Made by a program: the position numbers and the translations under genes. 64,000 bases of DNA, taken from an uncultured Erythrobacter sp. GTDB taxonomy: Bacteria > Pseudomonadota > Alphaproteobacteria > Sphingomonadales > Sphingomonadaceae. Shown one piece after another: positions 1-7,713 of this stretch. The stretch covers positions 348,861-412,860 of the forward strand of contig CANLZI010000001.1 of the NCBI GenBank assembly GCA_947495555.1, written 5' to 3'. The first letter of the stretch is position 1, and every line of letters starts with the position of its first letter. A model generated the notes under the pieces. The model ran no database searches. It saw nothing but the letters and a program-made list of their open reading frames with translations, and had not been told where the DNA came from.

Positions 1-149
1 TCGTTCTCGGGAGCTCTGCTCGCCGACATGAACCCTCGCTTGCGGCAGTCACTGCACAGGCATTCAGTGCGGCTTCGCATCGCGGGGTCACAAAGCACGA
101 TCCGGCACTTACCGCATCGGCATTCAAGGTAAGCCTCTGGCTCGGTCAT
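1..149 (-). CDS. GFA-like zinc-binding protein, N-terminal part (cut by window edge)
   Basis: Reading the minus strand from an ATG at 149 gives 49 codons without a stop up to the window edge. The peptide has a CRCGKC motif near residue 10 and a CLCSDC motif near residue 32. This Cys spacing resembles the zinc sites of the GFA (glutathione-dependent formaldehyde-activating enzyme) fold and the related DUF6151 proteins. Only the N-terminal zinc half is visible, so substrate and true family cannot be settled. The next gene upstream on this strand is a decayed xerC fragment, so this gene probably has its own promoter. Confidence 0.55.
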   Translation of the reverse strand, partial: MTEPEAYLECRCGKCRIVLCDPAMRSRTECLCSDCRKRGFMSASRAPEN

Positions 150-279
150 ACTCTATGTCCATCCATGCATCTTACCTATTGCTATGCATTTTCTCGCGAG
201 GCAACCCGAAGGTCCGAAGAGATTTGGTACAAGAACGCCTGCAAACTTCTGCCGGGCGTTTCCATGCCAGTATCGGTCC

Positions 280-362
280 TTAATGCTTTTTCGCCTCTTT
301 GCGTGCCCTTGGATGGGCATCGCGATAATTTTCCAACATCGTTGCTGCATCCACCTGCGTGT
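280..362 (-). pseudogene. Decayed 3' end of a second xerC tyrosine recombinase gene
   Basis: Bases 291-362 match the 3' end of the intact xerC (952-1023) at 65 of 72 positions by direct comparison. Read on the minus strand the segment encodes TQVDAATMLENYRDAHPRAR, then KEAKKH and a stop at 280-282; intact XerC has the same run followed by KGARKK. Homology stops just before the catalytic tyrosine: the aligned codon reads His and the DNA beyond it is unrelated. The piece is therefore a remnant with no catalytic residue. It may be a displaced 3' end left by an insertion into xerC, or the rest of a tandem duplication. Confidence 0.7.
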
Positions 363-405
363 GGATCGGGACGCGATTGAGGTGCGGGCGGCTGCGAATG
401 GTTAG

Positions 406-430
406 GTCTGCAATCGACCCAATTGCGGAC
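406..430. repeat. REP-like palindromic repeat, copy 1
   Basis: GTCTGCAAT at 406-414 and ATTGCGGAC at 422-430 form an inverted repeat with one mismatch around a short spacer. The right half, CCCAATTGCGGACG (418-431), recurs exactly at 927-940. From memory, short intergenic palindromes of this GTCCGC type are scattered through sphingomonad genomes; this was not checked here. It sits just downstream of the orphan gene that ends at 438. Confidence 0.5.
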
Positions 431-437
431 GTTGATC

Positions 438-851
438 CTATCCTAGGTCAGCGTTGACATGCCGAAGGAGTTCAATTTCAATAGCTGTCTCCACAGCCGA
501 CCATATATCCGATGCATTTTGATGCATTGATTCCTGATCAGAAAGCTCATTTGCCGTTTTAGGGGCAAACTGATCGATGGCTTCAACCAACTCATCGAGA
601 GCTTCTAGTAGACGGCTTTTCAACCCTATGGGATCGCTTACGCCTTTGAAGTAAGAGTCTTCCCGACCATAAACGTAGGAGCAATTTCCTCTCGTCACGA
701 CGCTAAAGAGTGGACCTGCGATGCAATCCCTTAGGGCCTCTGTGTCGATCCACATGTCACGCCCTCGCTCTGATCTGCAATGCTGTCCCAGTGGGCTTCG
801 GAAAGCTGTATTGAACTGGCTCTCAATTTGTTGCTGGTTTTGGTCGTTCAT
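438..851 (-). CDS. Orphan hypothetical protein, 137 aa
   Basis: I do not recognise this protein. It is predicted soluble, has no signal peptide or membrane segment, and is acidic overall. An apparently helical stretch at residues 75-135 contains LLEALDELVEAID and ETAIEIELLRH, and the N-terminus is rich in Gln and Asn. The coding DNA looks more AT-rich than its neighbours. The gene lies between two related palindromic repeats and between an intact xerC and a decayed xerC 3' end, which suggests recent acquisition. The ATG at 851 is the only upstream start. There is no partner gene that would point to a toxin-antitoxin or immunity role. Confidence 0.6.
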   Translation of the reverse strand: MNDQNQQQIESQFNTAFRSPLGQHCRSERGRDMWIDTEALRDCIAGPLFSVVTRGNCSYVYGREDSYFKGVSDPIGLKSRLLEALDELVEAIDQFAPKTANELSDQESMHQNASDIWSAVETAIEIELLRHVNADLG

Positions 852-913
852 TTGAGAAACCTAAGCGCCTCCTGAAGGGTACACAAGAATTCCAATCCCC
901 TTCGGATTAAAGT

Positions 914-940
914 GACTGCTTTCCACCCCAATTGCGGACG
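914..940. repeat. REP-like palindromic repeat, copy 2, abutting the xerC stop codon
   Basis: GACTGCTTT, a CCACCCC spacer and AATTGCGGACG form a looser version of the copy at 406-430. The last 14 bases (927-940) are identical to 418-431. The repeat ends at the base next to the xerC stop codon (941-943). The two copies are 509 bases apart and enclose the orphan gene. Confidence 0.5.
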
Positions 941-1864
941 CTACTTCTTCCTCGCGCCTTTACGTGCCCTTGGATGCGCATCTCGGTAATTTTCCAGCAT
1001 CGTTGCTGCATCCACCTGCGTGTAAACCTGGGTCGAGCCGAGCGAGGCGTGGCCCAACAATTCTTGCAAAGACCGCAAGTCAGCGCCTGCACCAAGCAGA
1101 TGCGTTGCAAAGCTGTGGCGCAAGGCATGCGGCGTAGCGGTATCGGGTAGGCCGAGCGCGCGACGCGCCTTCGCCATCGCCTTTTGCACCATGCCTTGGC
1201 TCAACGGGCCGCCTTTTACGCCGCGAAACAAGGCATCATCGGGGCCGACGGGCCATGGACATTGGCTTTGATATTCGGCCACTGCATCGCGGCAGACCGG
1301 CAGGATGGGGACAAGGCGTTGCTTGCCACCCTTGCCGGTGACTTGCAGCGCCTCTCCCAGCGGTGTGTCGCGCCCTTGCAGGGACAAAGCCTCGGCAATG
1401 CGCAGGCCTGATCCATACAGCAGCAGCAGGACAGCCCGGTCGCGCGCGCCAACCCAACCTTCTAGCGCTTCTCCAGCGACCAGATCGGCGATATTGCTGG
1501 CATCATCCGGGGTGACAGGGCGGGGCAAGCCCTTTTTGATGCGAGGCCCCCTTAGGCGCGGCGTGGCGGCATCCTGTTCGCCAGATTGGACGCGGGCAAA
1601 TTGGATGAAGCTCTTGATTGCTGACAATTCGCGCGCGGCGCTGGTGTTGGCCAATCCCTCGGCGCGGCGAGCGGCCAGATGGCTACGCAAATCCCTTGCT
1701 TCCAATCGGGCAATCGAGGGCCAATCGGCAAATTCTTGTGCGGCTAGCAATCGCCGAGCGCAAGCAAGGTAGGCGCGCACCGTATGCGGGCTGCGGCGGC
1801 GCGAATGGGTCAGATGTTCGCGCCACGCCTCCAAGAAGTCAGCAGCCATCATACTGCCACTCAT
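941..1864 (-). CDS. xerC: Tyrosine recombinase XerC
   Basis: Site-specific recombinase that works with XerD at dif to resolve chromosome dimers. The N-terminal SAM-like domain covers roughly residues 5-90. The catalytic domain shows the full RKHRHY set: Arg in GSGLRIAEAL, Lys in GKGGKQR, HALRH, LLGH, and the nucleophile Tyr in STQVYTQVD near the C-terminus. I chose the ATG at 1864 (307 aa), which overlaps the hemW stop as ATGA; the longer frame from 1960 would run about 100 bases into hemW. It is co-oriented and translationally coupled with hemW. The 3' end is partly duplicated at 280-362. Confidence 0.9.
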   Translation of the reverse strand: MSGSMMAADFLEAWREHLTHSRRRSPHTVRAYLACARRLLAAQEFADWPSIARLEARDLRSHLAARRAEGLANTSAARELSAIKSFIQFARVQSGEQDAATPRLRGPRIKKGLPRPVTPDDASNIADLVAGEALEGWVGARDRAVLLLLYGSGLRIAEALSLQGRDTPLGEALQVTGKGGKQRLVPILPVCRDAVAEYQSQCPWPVGPDDALFRGVKGGPLSQGMVQKAMAKARRALGLPDTATPHALRHSFATHLLGAGADLRSLQELLGHASLGSTQVYTQVDAATMLENYRDAHPRARKGARKK

Positions 1865-3012
1865 ACCGGCACCAAAGCATCGCCCACCAGCTCGCCCAGC
1901 AAGGCGTCCAACACCGGCATGCCAGCCTTTGTTAGGCCGATTTTCGAGCCATTTTGCCAAACGAGGCCGAGATCGCGATGCAGCTTGAGCCGATTGGTCT
2001 GGATCAGGTCTTTTTGGGCAATGCCAAAGCGGTTTTCCAAGGCTGCCAGATCGATCCCCTCAACCAGTCGCAGACCCATCATTATGGCTTCGGAAACTTG
2101 CTCATGCGGGCCGAGGTCTCGCGAGGTCTCGATACCATCTCGCGAGGTCTCGACTTTGGACAGGAAGTTCTCCGGCTTCTTGTGGCGAGTGGTTGCAACG
2201 CCATTTCTGCGGCCATGCGCACCTGGCCCTATTCCGCAATAATCTGCATAACGCCAATAGGTTAGATTGTGTCGGCTCTGTTGACCGGCGCGCGCATAAT
2301 TGCTGGTCTCATAGGCGGGAATACCCGCATTTGCGGTCATTTCATGCGTCAGTGCATACAAATCCGCGGCCGGGTCATCGTCCAGCGGAGTGAAGGCGCC
2401 GATCCGCACATCGGTGGCAAAACGCGTGCTCGGCTCGATCGTCAATTGATAGAGCGAGAGGTGATCCGTGCCGAGGGTCAATGCGCGGTCCAACTCAGAC
2501 GCCCATTGCTCGGGCGTCTGGCCAGGGCGAGCATAGATCAGATCAAAGCTGACCCGGGCAAATTGGGATTGGGCAATCTCCAAAGCCGCCAATGCTTCAT
2601 CAGCGCTGTGCAAACGCCCCAAAAATTGTAAACAATCATCCTCAAGCGATTGTATTCCCAGTGATACACGGTTCACGCCGGCATCTGCCAATCCGGCGAA
2701 ATTGGCCGCTTCGACTGAGGAGGGATTGGCCTCTAGGGTGATCTCGACATTGGCGTCAAAACCCCACAAAGTCTCGGCTTCCAGCAGCAAATCGGCGACC
2801 AGAGCGGGCGGCATAAGGGACGGGGTGCCTCCGCCAAAGAACACGCTTTCCAAGCGCTCTCCACCGGCGATTTCGGCTTCGCGCCGCATGTCAGCGATCA
2901 GGGCACCGCGCCATTGATCCACATCCACGCCATCGCGAACATGGCTGTTGAAGTCGCAATAGGGGCATTTCTTCAAGCAAAAGGGCCAATGGATATAAAG
3001 TGCGCGCGCCAT
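1861..3012 (-). CDS. hemW: Radical SAM heme chaperone HemW (coproporphyrinogen III oxidase-like)
   Basis: HemW binds a 4Fe-4S cluster and S-adenosylmethionine and is thought to deliver heme to target proteins. It lacks the extra features of the true oxidase HemN. The radical SAM triad is in CLKKCPYC directly after IHWPF. FFGGGTPS and the GIQSLE region follow, and the C-terminal HemN domain contains MMGLRLVEGIDL. I prefer the ATG at 3012 (383 aa) to the in-frame GTG at 3024. An in-frame repeat encoding ETSRD twice lies near residues 287-299, in a loop before the C-terminal domain. The gene is coupled to xerC by a 4-base overlap and divergent from a CAP gene. Confidence 0.92.
   Translation of the reverse strand: MARALYIHWPFCLKKCPYCDFNSHVRDGVDVDQWRGALIADMRREAEIAGGERLESVFFGGGTPSLMPPALVADLLLEAETLWGFDANVEITLEANPSSVEAANFAGLADAGVNRVSLGIQSLEDDCLQFLGRLHSADEALAALEIAQSQFARVSFDLIYARPGQTPEQWASELDRALTLGTDHLSLYQLTIEPSTRFATDVRIGAFTPLDDDPAADLYALTHEMTANAGIPAYETSNYARAGQQSRHNLTYWRYADYCGIGPGAHGRRNGVATTRHKKPENFLSKVETSRDGIETSRDLGPHEQVSEAIMMGLRLVEGIDLAALENRFGIAQKDLIQTNRLKLHRDLGLVWQNGSKIGLTKAGMPVLDALLGELVGDALVPV
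2112..2153. repeat. Short palindromic repeat inside hemW (three copies of a 10-mer)
   Basis: The 10-mer CGAGGTCTCG occurs at 2112-2121, 2122-2131 and 2143-2152. A longer 16-base unit is identical at 2117-2132 and 2138-2153, a period of 21 bases. Each 10-mer is itself a near-palindrome (CGAG/CTCG). The period is a multiple of three, so hemW stays open and gains a duplicated ETSRD peptide. Confidence 0.8.
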
Positions 3013-3057
3013 GGCTCTTTTCACGCTCTGTTAAGCGATAAATGTCAAGTTTGGGGC

Positions 3058-3633
3058 ATGAAGAACGGGTACATATCAACGCTTGGGCTTGCCGCATCAC
3101 TGGCGGTGGCGGGGTCCGTTGTGACATCTGGCGTGCATGCGCAGGATCGGGCCCAGGGGCTCGGTGTAGACAGGCCAGATAATCGCTTTGCTGCTGAACT
3201 GCTGGATACACATAATGAAGAACGCGCAAGGTTTGGCGCGCAGCGGCTGCGTTGGAGCCCCCAACTAGCCCGTCAAGCGCAGCAATGGGCGCTGGTGCTG
3301 GCTCGGGAAGGGCGCATGCGTCATGCCAGCAATGACGAGCGCAATGGAGCCGGCGAGAATCTGTGGATGGGAAGCGCTGGGCGTTACTCCGCACAATTCA
3401 TGGTCGACGCCTTTGTCGAGGAAAAACAGCATTTTCGAGCTGGAACCTTCCCCAATATCTCGCGCACGGGAAATTGGCGAGATGTGGGGCATTATACGCA
3501 GGTAGTGTGGCATGATACGCAGCAGCTTGGTTGCGCAGTAGCCCGCAATGATCGTGACGATTTTCTGGTTTGCCGATACTGGCCTGCTGGCAACACCTAT
3601 GGGGTCGAGATCAGGCAATCTCCTAACCGTTAA
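3058..3633 (+). CDS. Secreted CAP/SCP-domain protein
   Basis: This 191-residue protein has an N-terminal signal peptide of about 30 residues (Lys-Asn, a hydrophobic stretch, then a VHAQ-type cleavage site). A CAP (SCP/PR-1) domain follows, with HNEERARFG, LRWSPQLARQAQQWA, GENLWMG, GHYTQVVW and VCRYWPAGN. These place the conserved His and Glu residues of the CAP cavity. Bacterial members are exported and their function is mostly unknown. The ATG at 3058 was chosen because the signal peptide begins there; the longer frame from 2914 overlaps hemW. It stands alone between hemW and rdgB, which are both on the other strand. Confidence 0.88.
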   Translation: MKNGYISTLGLAASLAVAGSVVTSGVHAQDRAQGLGVDRPDNRFAAELLDTHNEERARFGAQRLRWSPQLARQAQQWALVLAREGRMRHASNDERNGAGENLWMGSAGRYSAQFMVDAFVEEKQHFRAGTFPNISRTGNWRDVGHYTQVVWHDTQQLGCAVARNDRDDFLVCRYWPAGNTYGVEIRQSPNR

Positions 3634-3648
3634 AGGTTCAATCCTCAC

Positions 3649-4278
3649 TCAGTTGGAAAATTGATCGGCCACCAATTTGGCAAAGGCATCGGCGCGATGG
3701 CTGTTGGCATGCTTTTGCCCGGGATCAATCTCGGCAAAGGTTTGATCGCTGCCCGTAGGCACGAACACCGGATCATAGCCAAACCCCAATTTGCCGCGCG
3801 GCGGCCAGGTCAAGCTACCGGGGCATTGCCCTTCGTAAACGGCATACTCTCCATCGGGCCAGGCAATCGCCAATACGCAGTGAAATGCGGCAGAGCGGTC
3901 AACCTCGGGACCTTTCTCACTCAGCAATCCTTCAACCTTGCCCATGGCCATGTACCAATCGCGGCCCGGATCGCCTTCAAACCATTGTCGCTCGGCCCAA
4001 TCGGCAGTGTAGACACCCGGTCTGCCATCCAGGGCATCCACAGACAAACCGCTGTCATCAGCCAGGGCGACCAGCCCTGATGCTTCGGCCGATGCCCGCG
4101 CCTTTATCAGCGCGTTTTGAGCAAAGGTGGTTCCATCCTCGGCAGGCTCGGGCAGGCCCAGCGAACCCGCGGATATGCAATTGATGCCATAGGGTTCGAG
4201 CAGTGCCGATATCTCTTTCAATTTGCCTGCATTATGCGTGGCAATTACCAGCGAGCCGGAACCCAAACGGCGGGTCAT
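3649..4278 (-). CDS. rdgB: XTP/dITP diphosphatase (RdgB/HAM1 family)
   Basis: The enzyme hydrolyses dITP, XTP and ITP to monophosphates, keeping deaminated purines out of DNA and RNA. The N-terminus has the family signature [12 protein letters not shown] (Ser/Thr-His-Asn-x-x-Lys), the middle has [19 protein letters not shown], and the C-terminal part has GFGYDPVF. At 209 aa it is the usual length. Its ATG overlaps the rph stop codon as ATGA, so rph and rdgB form a coupled pair, a common pairing in bacteria. Confidence 0.94.
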   Translation of the reverse strand: MTRRLGSGSLVIATHNAGKLKEISALLEPYGINCISAGSLGLPEPAEDGTTFAQNALIKARASAEASGLVALADDSGLSVDALDGRPGVYTADWAERQWFEGDPGRDWYMAMGKVEGLLSEKGPEVDRSAAFHCVLAIAWPDGEYAVYEGQCPGSLTWPPRGKLGFGYDPVFVPTGSDQTFAEIDPGQKHANSHRADAFAKLVADQFSN

Positions 4279-4988
4279 TTTACGGCATCCATTTGCGCGG
4301 CGAAGATCCCGTCGCAGCCGATCCGCGCCAAGCGCAACAATCGCAGCAAGCCTTCTTCGTCATAAGTGGCGCCTTCGGCGGTGGCTTGCACTTCGGCAAT
4401 CTGGCCGCCGGTCAGCAGGACAAAATTGGCATCAGCATCAGCATCGCTATCCTCGGGATAATCGAGGTCGAGGACGGGTGTGCCCTTGTAAATGCCGCAT
4501 GAAATAGCGGCGACTTGTGATGTAATCGGATCGTCCTTGATCGCGCCGCTGGCCATCAGGCTGTTGATGGCCAAACGAAGGGCCACCCATGCGCCAGAGA
4601 TAGAGGCTGTGCGCGTTCCACCATCGGCCTGGATTACATCGCAGTCCAAAGTGATTTGCCGCTCCCCCAATGCTTTCAAATCGACGACTGCCCGCAAGGA
4701 GCGACCGATCAGGCGTTGAATTTCCTGTGTCCGACCCGACTGCTTGCCGCGTGCTGCTTCGCGCGATCCGCGGGTGTGGGTGGCGCGGGGCAGCATGGAA
4801 TATTCGCCCGTGACCCAACCTTCGCCTTTGCCGCGAAGCCATGGCGGGATCCGTTCTTCAACGCTGGCGGTGCACAATACACGGGTATCGCCAAAGCTGA
4901 TCAGGCAGGACCCTTCAGCATGTTTGGTGAAACCCGTCTCGATCGTGATTTCGCGCATTTGGTCTGGCGTTCTGCCTGAAGGTCGCAT
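4275..4988 (-). CDS. rph: Ribonuclease PH
   Basis: Phosphorolytic 3'-5' exonuclease that trims tRNA 3' ends and helps degrade RNA. The sequence begins [12 protein letters not shown], the canonical N-terminus, and contains [25 protein letters not shown] and [16 protein letters not shown], all typical of the RNase PH fold. At 237 aa it is full length. It is divergent from hrcA across a 101-base gap and coupled to rdgB by a 4-base overlap. Confidence 0.95.
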   Translation of the reverse strand: MRPSGRTPDQMREITIETGFTKHAEGSCLISFGDTRVLCTASVEERIPPWLRGKGEGWVTGEYSMLPRATHTRGSREAARGKQSGRTQEIQRLIGRSLRAVVDLKALGERQITLDCDVIQADGGTRTASISGAWVALRLAINSLMASGAIKDDPITSQVAAISCGIYKGTPVLDLDYPEDSDADADANFVLLTGGQIAEVQATAEGATYDEEGLLRLLRLARIGCDGIFAAQMDAVK

Positions 4989-5054
4989 TGAAATTCCCTA
5001 TATCTGATTCGCCATCATTTATGGCTGCAATGCCCGTGTCTTTGACGCTCAAGG

Positions 5055-5083
5055 CTTGAGGCTGCAAGCCCAGTCGCTAGATA
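5055..5083 (+). promoter_or_regulatory. Possible heat-shock (RpoH) promoter of hrcA
   Basis: CTTGAG at 5055-5060 is followed after 16 bases by CTAGATA at 5077-5083, just before the hrcA start. The -35 half fits the alphaproteobacterial RpoH pattern; the -10 half fits poorly. No CIRCE inverted repeat was seen in this gap. Confidence 0.3.
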
Positions 5084-5089
5084 GGGGGC

Positions 5090-6133
5090 ATGTCATCACC
5101 GCCCATCTCTGAATTGACCGACCGTGCGCGGGAGATTTTCCGCCTGGTGGTAGAGGGTTATCTGGACAGCGGCCAACCTGTTGGCTCCAAGGCATTGGCA
5201 GGCGATAAAACGGTCAATCTATCGCCGGCTTCGGTGCGCTCGGTACTCGCTGATCTTGAGCGATTTGGGCTGCTGGCAGCTCCTCACACCAGCGCAGGTC
5301 GGATGCCAACGGACAGCGGCTTACGCATGTTCGTGGATGGGATTATGCGGGTGGCCGAACCAACCGCGCAAGAACGTGCCGCGATTGAAGAGCGATTGTC
5401 AGAGCCGGGCCCTATTGAACAAGCGCTGGAGCAAACCAGCGCGGTTTTGTCCGATCTCTCGGGCGCAGCGGGCATGGTTCTGGTACCGACACGCGAAGAA
5501 CGCTTGGCCCAGTTTAGCCTGGTCAATCTGGGTCAGGGCAGGGCGCTTGCGGTGCTGGTGGGTGAAGATGGCGCCGTGGAAAATCGCGTCATGCAGTTAG
5601 GCGATGCGATTGCGCCAGTGGCCATGGAACAAGCCAGCAATTACATCACCGCAAGGTTGGCGGGGCGCACTTTGTCAGAAGCATCGGCCGCCATCAGCGG
5701 CGAGATCAATTCCGGTAAAACGCAGCTAGATGAAGCGAGCCGCGATTTGGTCGAGCGCGGTTTGGCCGTGTGGAGCGAAGACGCGACAAATCGGCCCGTG
5801 CTGATTGTTCGCGGACAATCCAATTTGCTGGACGATGCCGCCTTGGGCGATATTGAGCGGGTCAGATCACTGCTGGATGATCTGGAAAGCAAGCAGTCGG
5901 TGGCAGAATTGCTGCAAGGCGCGCGCGAGGCCGAAGCGACAAGAATTTTCATCGGAAGCGAAAACCGGCTCTTTTCACTATCGGGCTCTTCGGTTATCGC
6001 CTCGCCATACCGTGACCGCGAGGGCAGGGTGGTCGGAGTCCTTGGTGTGATTGGGCCTACACGGTTGAATTACGCTCGGGTCGTTCCCATGGTTGACCTT
6101 GCAGCCCGCTCGCTGGGCAAACTTATCGGATAG
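5090..6133 (+). CDS. hrcA: Heat-inducible transcription repressor HrcA
   Basis: HrcA binds CIRCE elements, usually upstream of groESL, and represses chaperone genes. The N-terminal winged helix (residues 1-75) contains LTDRAREIFRLVVEGYLDSGQPVGSKAL and the recognition region SPASVRSVLADLE. The rest is the GAF-like dimerisation domain, with PTDSGLRMFVD and a C-terminal VGVLGVIGPTRLNYARV motif. At 347 aa the length is normal. A GGGGG purine run precedes the ATG. grpE follows 13 bases downstream, so the two are probably one transcript. Confidence 0.95.
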   Translation: MSSPPISELTDRAREIFRLVVEGYLDSGQPVGSKALAGDKTVNLSPASVRSVLADLERFGLLAAPHTSAGRMPTDSGLRMFVDGIMRVAEPTAQERAAIEERLSEPGPIEQALEQTSAVLSDLSGAAGMVLVPTREERLAQFSLVNLGQGRALAVLVGEDGAVENRVMQLGDAIAPVAMEQASNYITARLAGRTLSEASAAISGEINSGKTQLDEASRDLVERGLAVWSEDATNRPVLIVRGQSNLLDDAALGDIERVRSLLDDLESKQSVAELLQGAREAEATRIFIGSENRLFSLSGSSVIASPYRDREGRVVGVLGVIGPTRLNYARVVPMVDLAARSLGKLIG

Positions 6134-6146
6134 CTGGAAGTATTTA

Positions 6147-6737
6147 ATGATCGACAATGACAAGCCGGACACCGCAGATGAGGCGGTCGCCGAAGAATTG
6201 AAAGGCGTACCTGAGGAGTTTCTGTCTGACGGTGATGACGCTGACGAAGACGAAGAGGTTAGCGTTGAAGACGCGCTGGCGGAACTGCGTTCGGATCTGG
6301 AAAAAGCCAACCAAGATGTTCTCTACGCCAAGGCTGAAGCACAAAATGTGCGTCGCCGGGCGGAGAAGGACATTTCTGACGCTCGTGCCTACGCTACCAC
6401 AGGCTTTGCCCGTGACATTTTAAGCGTGGCTGACAATCTTGGCCGGGCTATGGACGCCTTGCCCAAGGAAACCCGCGAAGATGAAAAGCTGAAGGGCTTT
6501 GTTGCAGGTCTGGAAGCAACCCAGCGCGAGTTGGAAAAAGTGTTCGGCCAGAACGGCATCACCCGCATCGCATCGATGGGACTGCCGCTCGATCCAAACC
6601 AGCACCAGGCGATGATGGAAATTCCGAGCGACGAGCATGAACCCGGCACAATCGTGCAGGAAATGCAGTCAGGCTATATGATCAAGGATCGCTTGCTGCG
6701 GCCCGCGATGGTGGGCGTGGCGAAAAAGCCGGATTAA
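6147..6737 (+). CDS. grpE: Nucleotide exchange factor GrpE
   Basis: GrpE releases ADP from DnaK. This 196-residue protein has an acidic disordered N-terminus (to about residue 40), a long coiled-coil helix containing YAKAEAQNVRRRAEKD, and a C-terminal beta-wing domain with GITRI, DPNQHQAMME and VVQEMQ-like GTIVQEMQSGY and RLLRPAMVGVAK. The ATG at 6147 was chosen over the in-frame 6093 start, which lies inside hrcA. It is co-transcribed with hrcA. Its stop overlaps the end of the convergent gene at 6734. Confidence 0.95.
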   Translation: MIDNDKPDTADEAVAEELKGVPEEFLSDGDDADEDEEVSVEDALAELRSDLEKANQDVLYAKAEAQNVRRRAEKDISDARAYATTGFARDILSVADNLGRAMDALPKETREDEKLKGFVAGLEATQRELEKVFGQNGITRIASMGLPLDPNQHQAMMEIPSDEHEPGTIVQEMQSGYMIKDRLLRPAMVGVAKKPD

Positions 6738-7270
6738 GCTTCTCGGATAGTCTTGGCGATGGATTCGAGTGATTTGATCAGTTGATTGAATTGTGTTTGG
6801 CTGAGCAGAATAGCGTTGGTTGCCAATGTGCTTGGCTGAAACGCATTTACGAATAATGCTTGGTCTTGGCTTTCGAATTTCAAAGCCATCATTTGACCAT
6901 GCGCTACGGCGTTACGGATGATCTGGAGTTGCTCAAGCTGACTTAGGGCTTGATCGATTTTGCCCTTCGCACTCTTTGAAAGTTGAGGTGCAGGTTCTGC
7001 CTTCTTGAGCGCTCTAACATTCGCTGCATGGTTGCTCTGAATTTTGGCCTTCAGCCTTAAAAGTCGTTCGTTGATTGCTCTGTCTACCGACGCATAGGCA
7101 TCGGTGAAGCGACTTCTGTAAATCTCGAAGGTGAAACTTGCTTGCGGGTCAATCTTGGACATGGATAGACGCAAGCTTGAAATTCCTGCATTTTGCCTAA
7201 TGCTCAAGTCCTCAACTAAAGCTTCATCACCATCTGGAGATTGCAGCGATCGTAGGGCGTGGGCCAGCAT
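6734..7270 (-). CDS. Hypothetical protein with HEPN-like RNxxAHG motif
   Basis: I do not recognise a named family. From the 7270 start, residues 45-175 look all-helical: a charged central part (INERLLRLKAKIQSN) and then IIRNAVAHGQMM. Arg119 and His124 give the R-x4-H arrangement found in HEPN-domain ribonucleases and nucleotide-binding proteins, and the Asn after Arg is also typical. The gene is more AT-rich than its neighbours and hangs on the 3' end of the GNAT gene. The start is uncertain: the ATG at 7270 overlaps that gene by 55 bases, and the ATG at 7162 avoids the overlap. No matching nucleotidyltransferase antitoxin lies next to it. Confidence 0.6.
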   Translation of the reverse strand: MLAHALRSLQSPDGDEALVEDLSIRQNAGISSLRLSMSKIDPQASFTFEIYRSRFTDAYASVDRAINERLLRLKAKIQSNHAANVRALKKAEPAPQLSKSAKGKIDQALSQLEQLQIIRNAVAHGQMMALKFESQDQALFVNAFQPSTLATNAILLSQTQFNQLIKSLESIAKTIREA

Positions 7271-7713
7271 TCGTCTGGCTCGAGCATGCGAAAACCGGTC
7301 TTCTTATAAAGCGCGGTCGCGGCTTCCAGCTTGCTGTTTGTCTCTAACCACAGCGCTTGTGCGTGCTCGTCACGAGCATAATCGACCAAACGATTGAGCA
7401 CGGCTGCGCCAATTCCGCGTCCCTGGGCGGAAGGGTCGGTGGCCATCTTCACAATCTCCAGCCATTTTTGGCCGTCCTGGGGATCGTGGTGCGGCGGAAT
7501 AATGGCTCCGGTCCCGATAACCCAGCCATTCTGATCGGCGACAGCAATATGGCCGCCTTTGTCGATGATTTCCTGCTGAGGATGACCAAGGATCCGCAAA
7601 TCCTCTTCTTCAGCCCCGAACATTTCGTCAATCCATCGGCGGTTGAGCGCGGCAAAGGCTGGCGCATCAGCTGGCGAAAAATCGCGGATGGTCCAATTAT
7701 CTGCTTGCGTCAT
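7216..7713 (-). CDS. GNAT family N-acetyltransferase
   Basis: This 165-residue protein is one GNAT domain. The acetyl-CoA pyrophosphate-binding loop is in DPSAQGRGIGAAVLNRLVDYAR, preceded by a beta strand with LEIVKMATDPS. The C-terminal part has ALWLETNSKLEAATALYKKTGF, typical of GNAT motif B. The acceptor substrate cannot be told. The ATG overlaps the stop of the upstream HExxH gene as ATGA, so both belong to one minus-strand operon that starts with the copper-chaperone-like lipoprotein gene. Confidence 0.85.
   Translation of the reverse strand: MTQADNWTIRDFSPADAPAFAALNRRWIDEMFGAEEEDLRILGHPQQEIIDKGGHIAVADQNGWVIGTGAIIPPHHDPQDGQKWLEIVKMATDPSAQGRGIGAAVLNRLVDYARDEHAQALWLETNSKLEAATALYKKTGFRMLEPDECWPTPYDRCNLQMVMKL

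Noticed and set aside
1865-1960. Longer XerC start
   Set aside because: It would overlap hemW by about 100 bases; the ATGA overlap at 1864 fits the operon style and XerC length.
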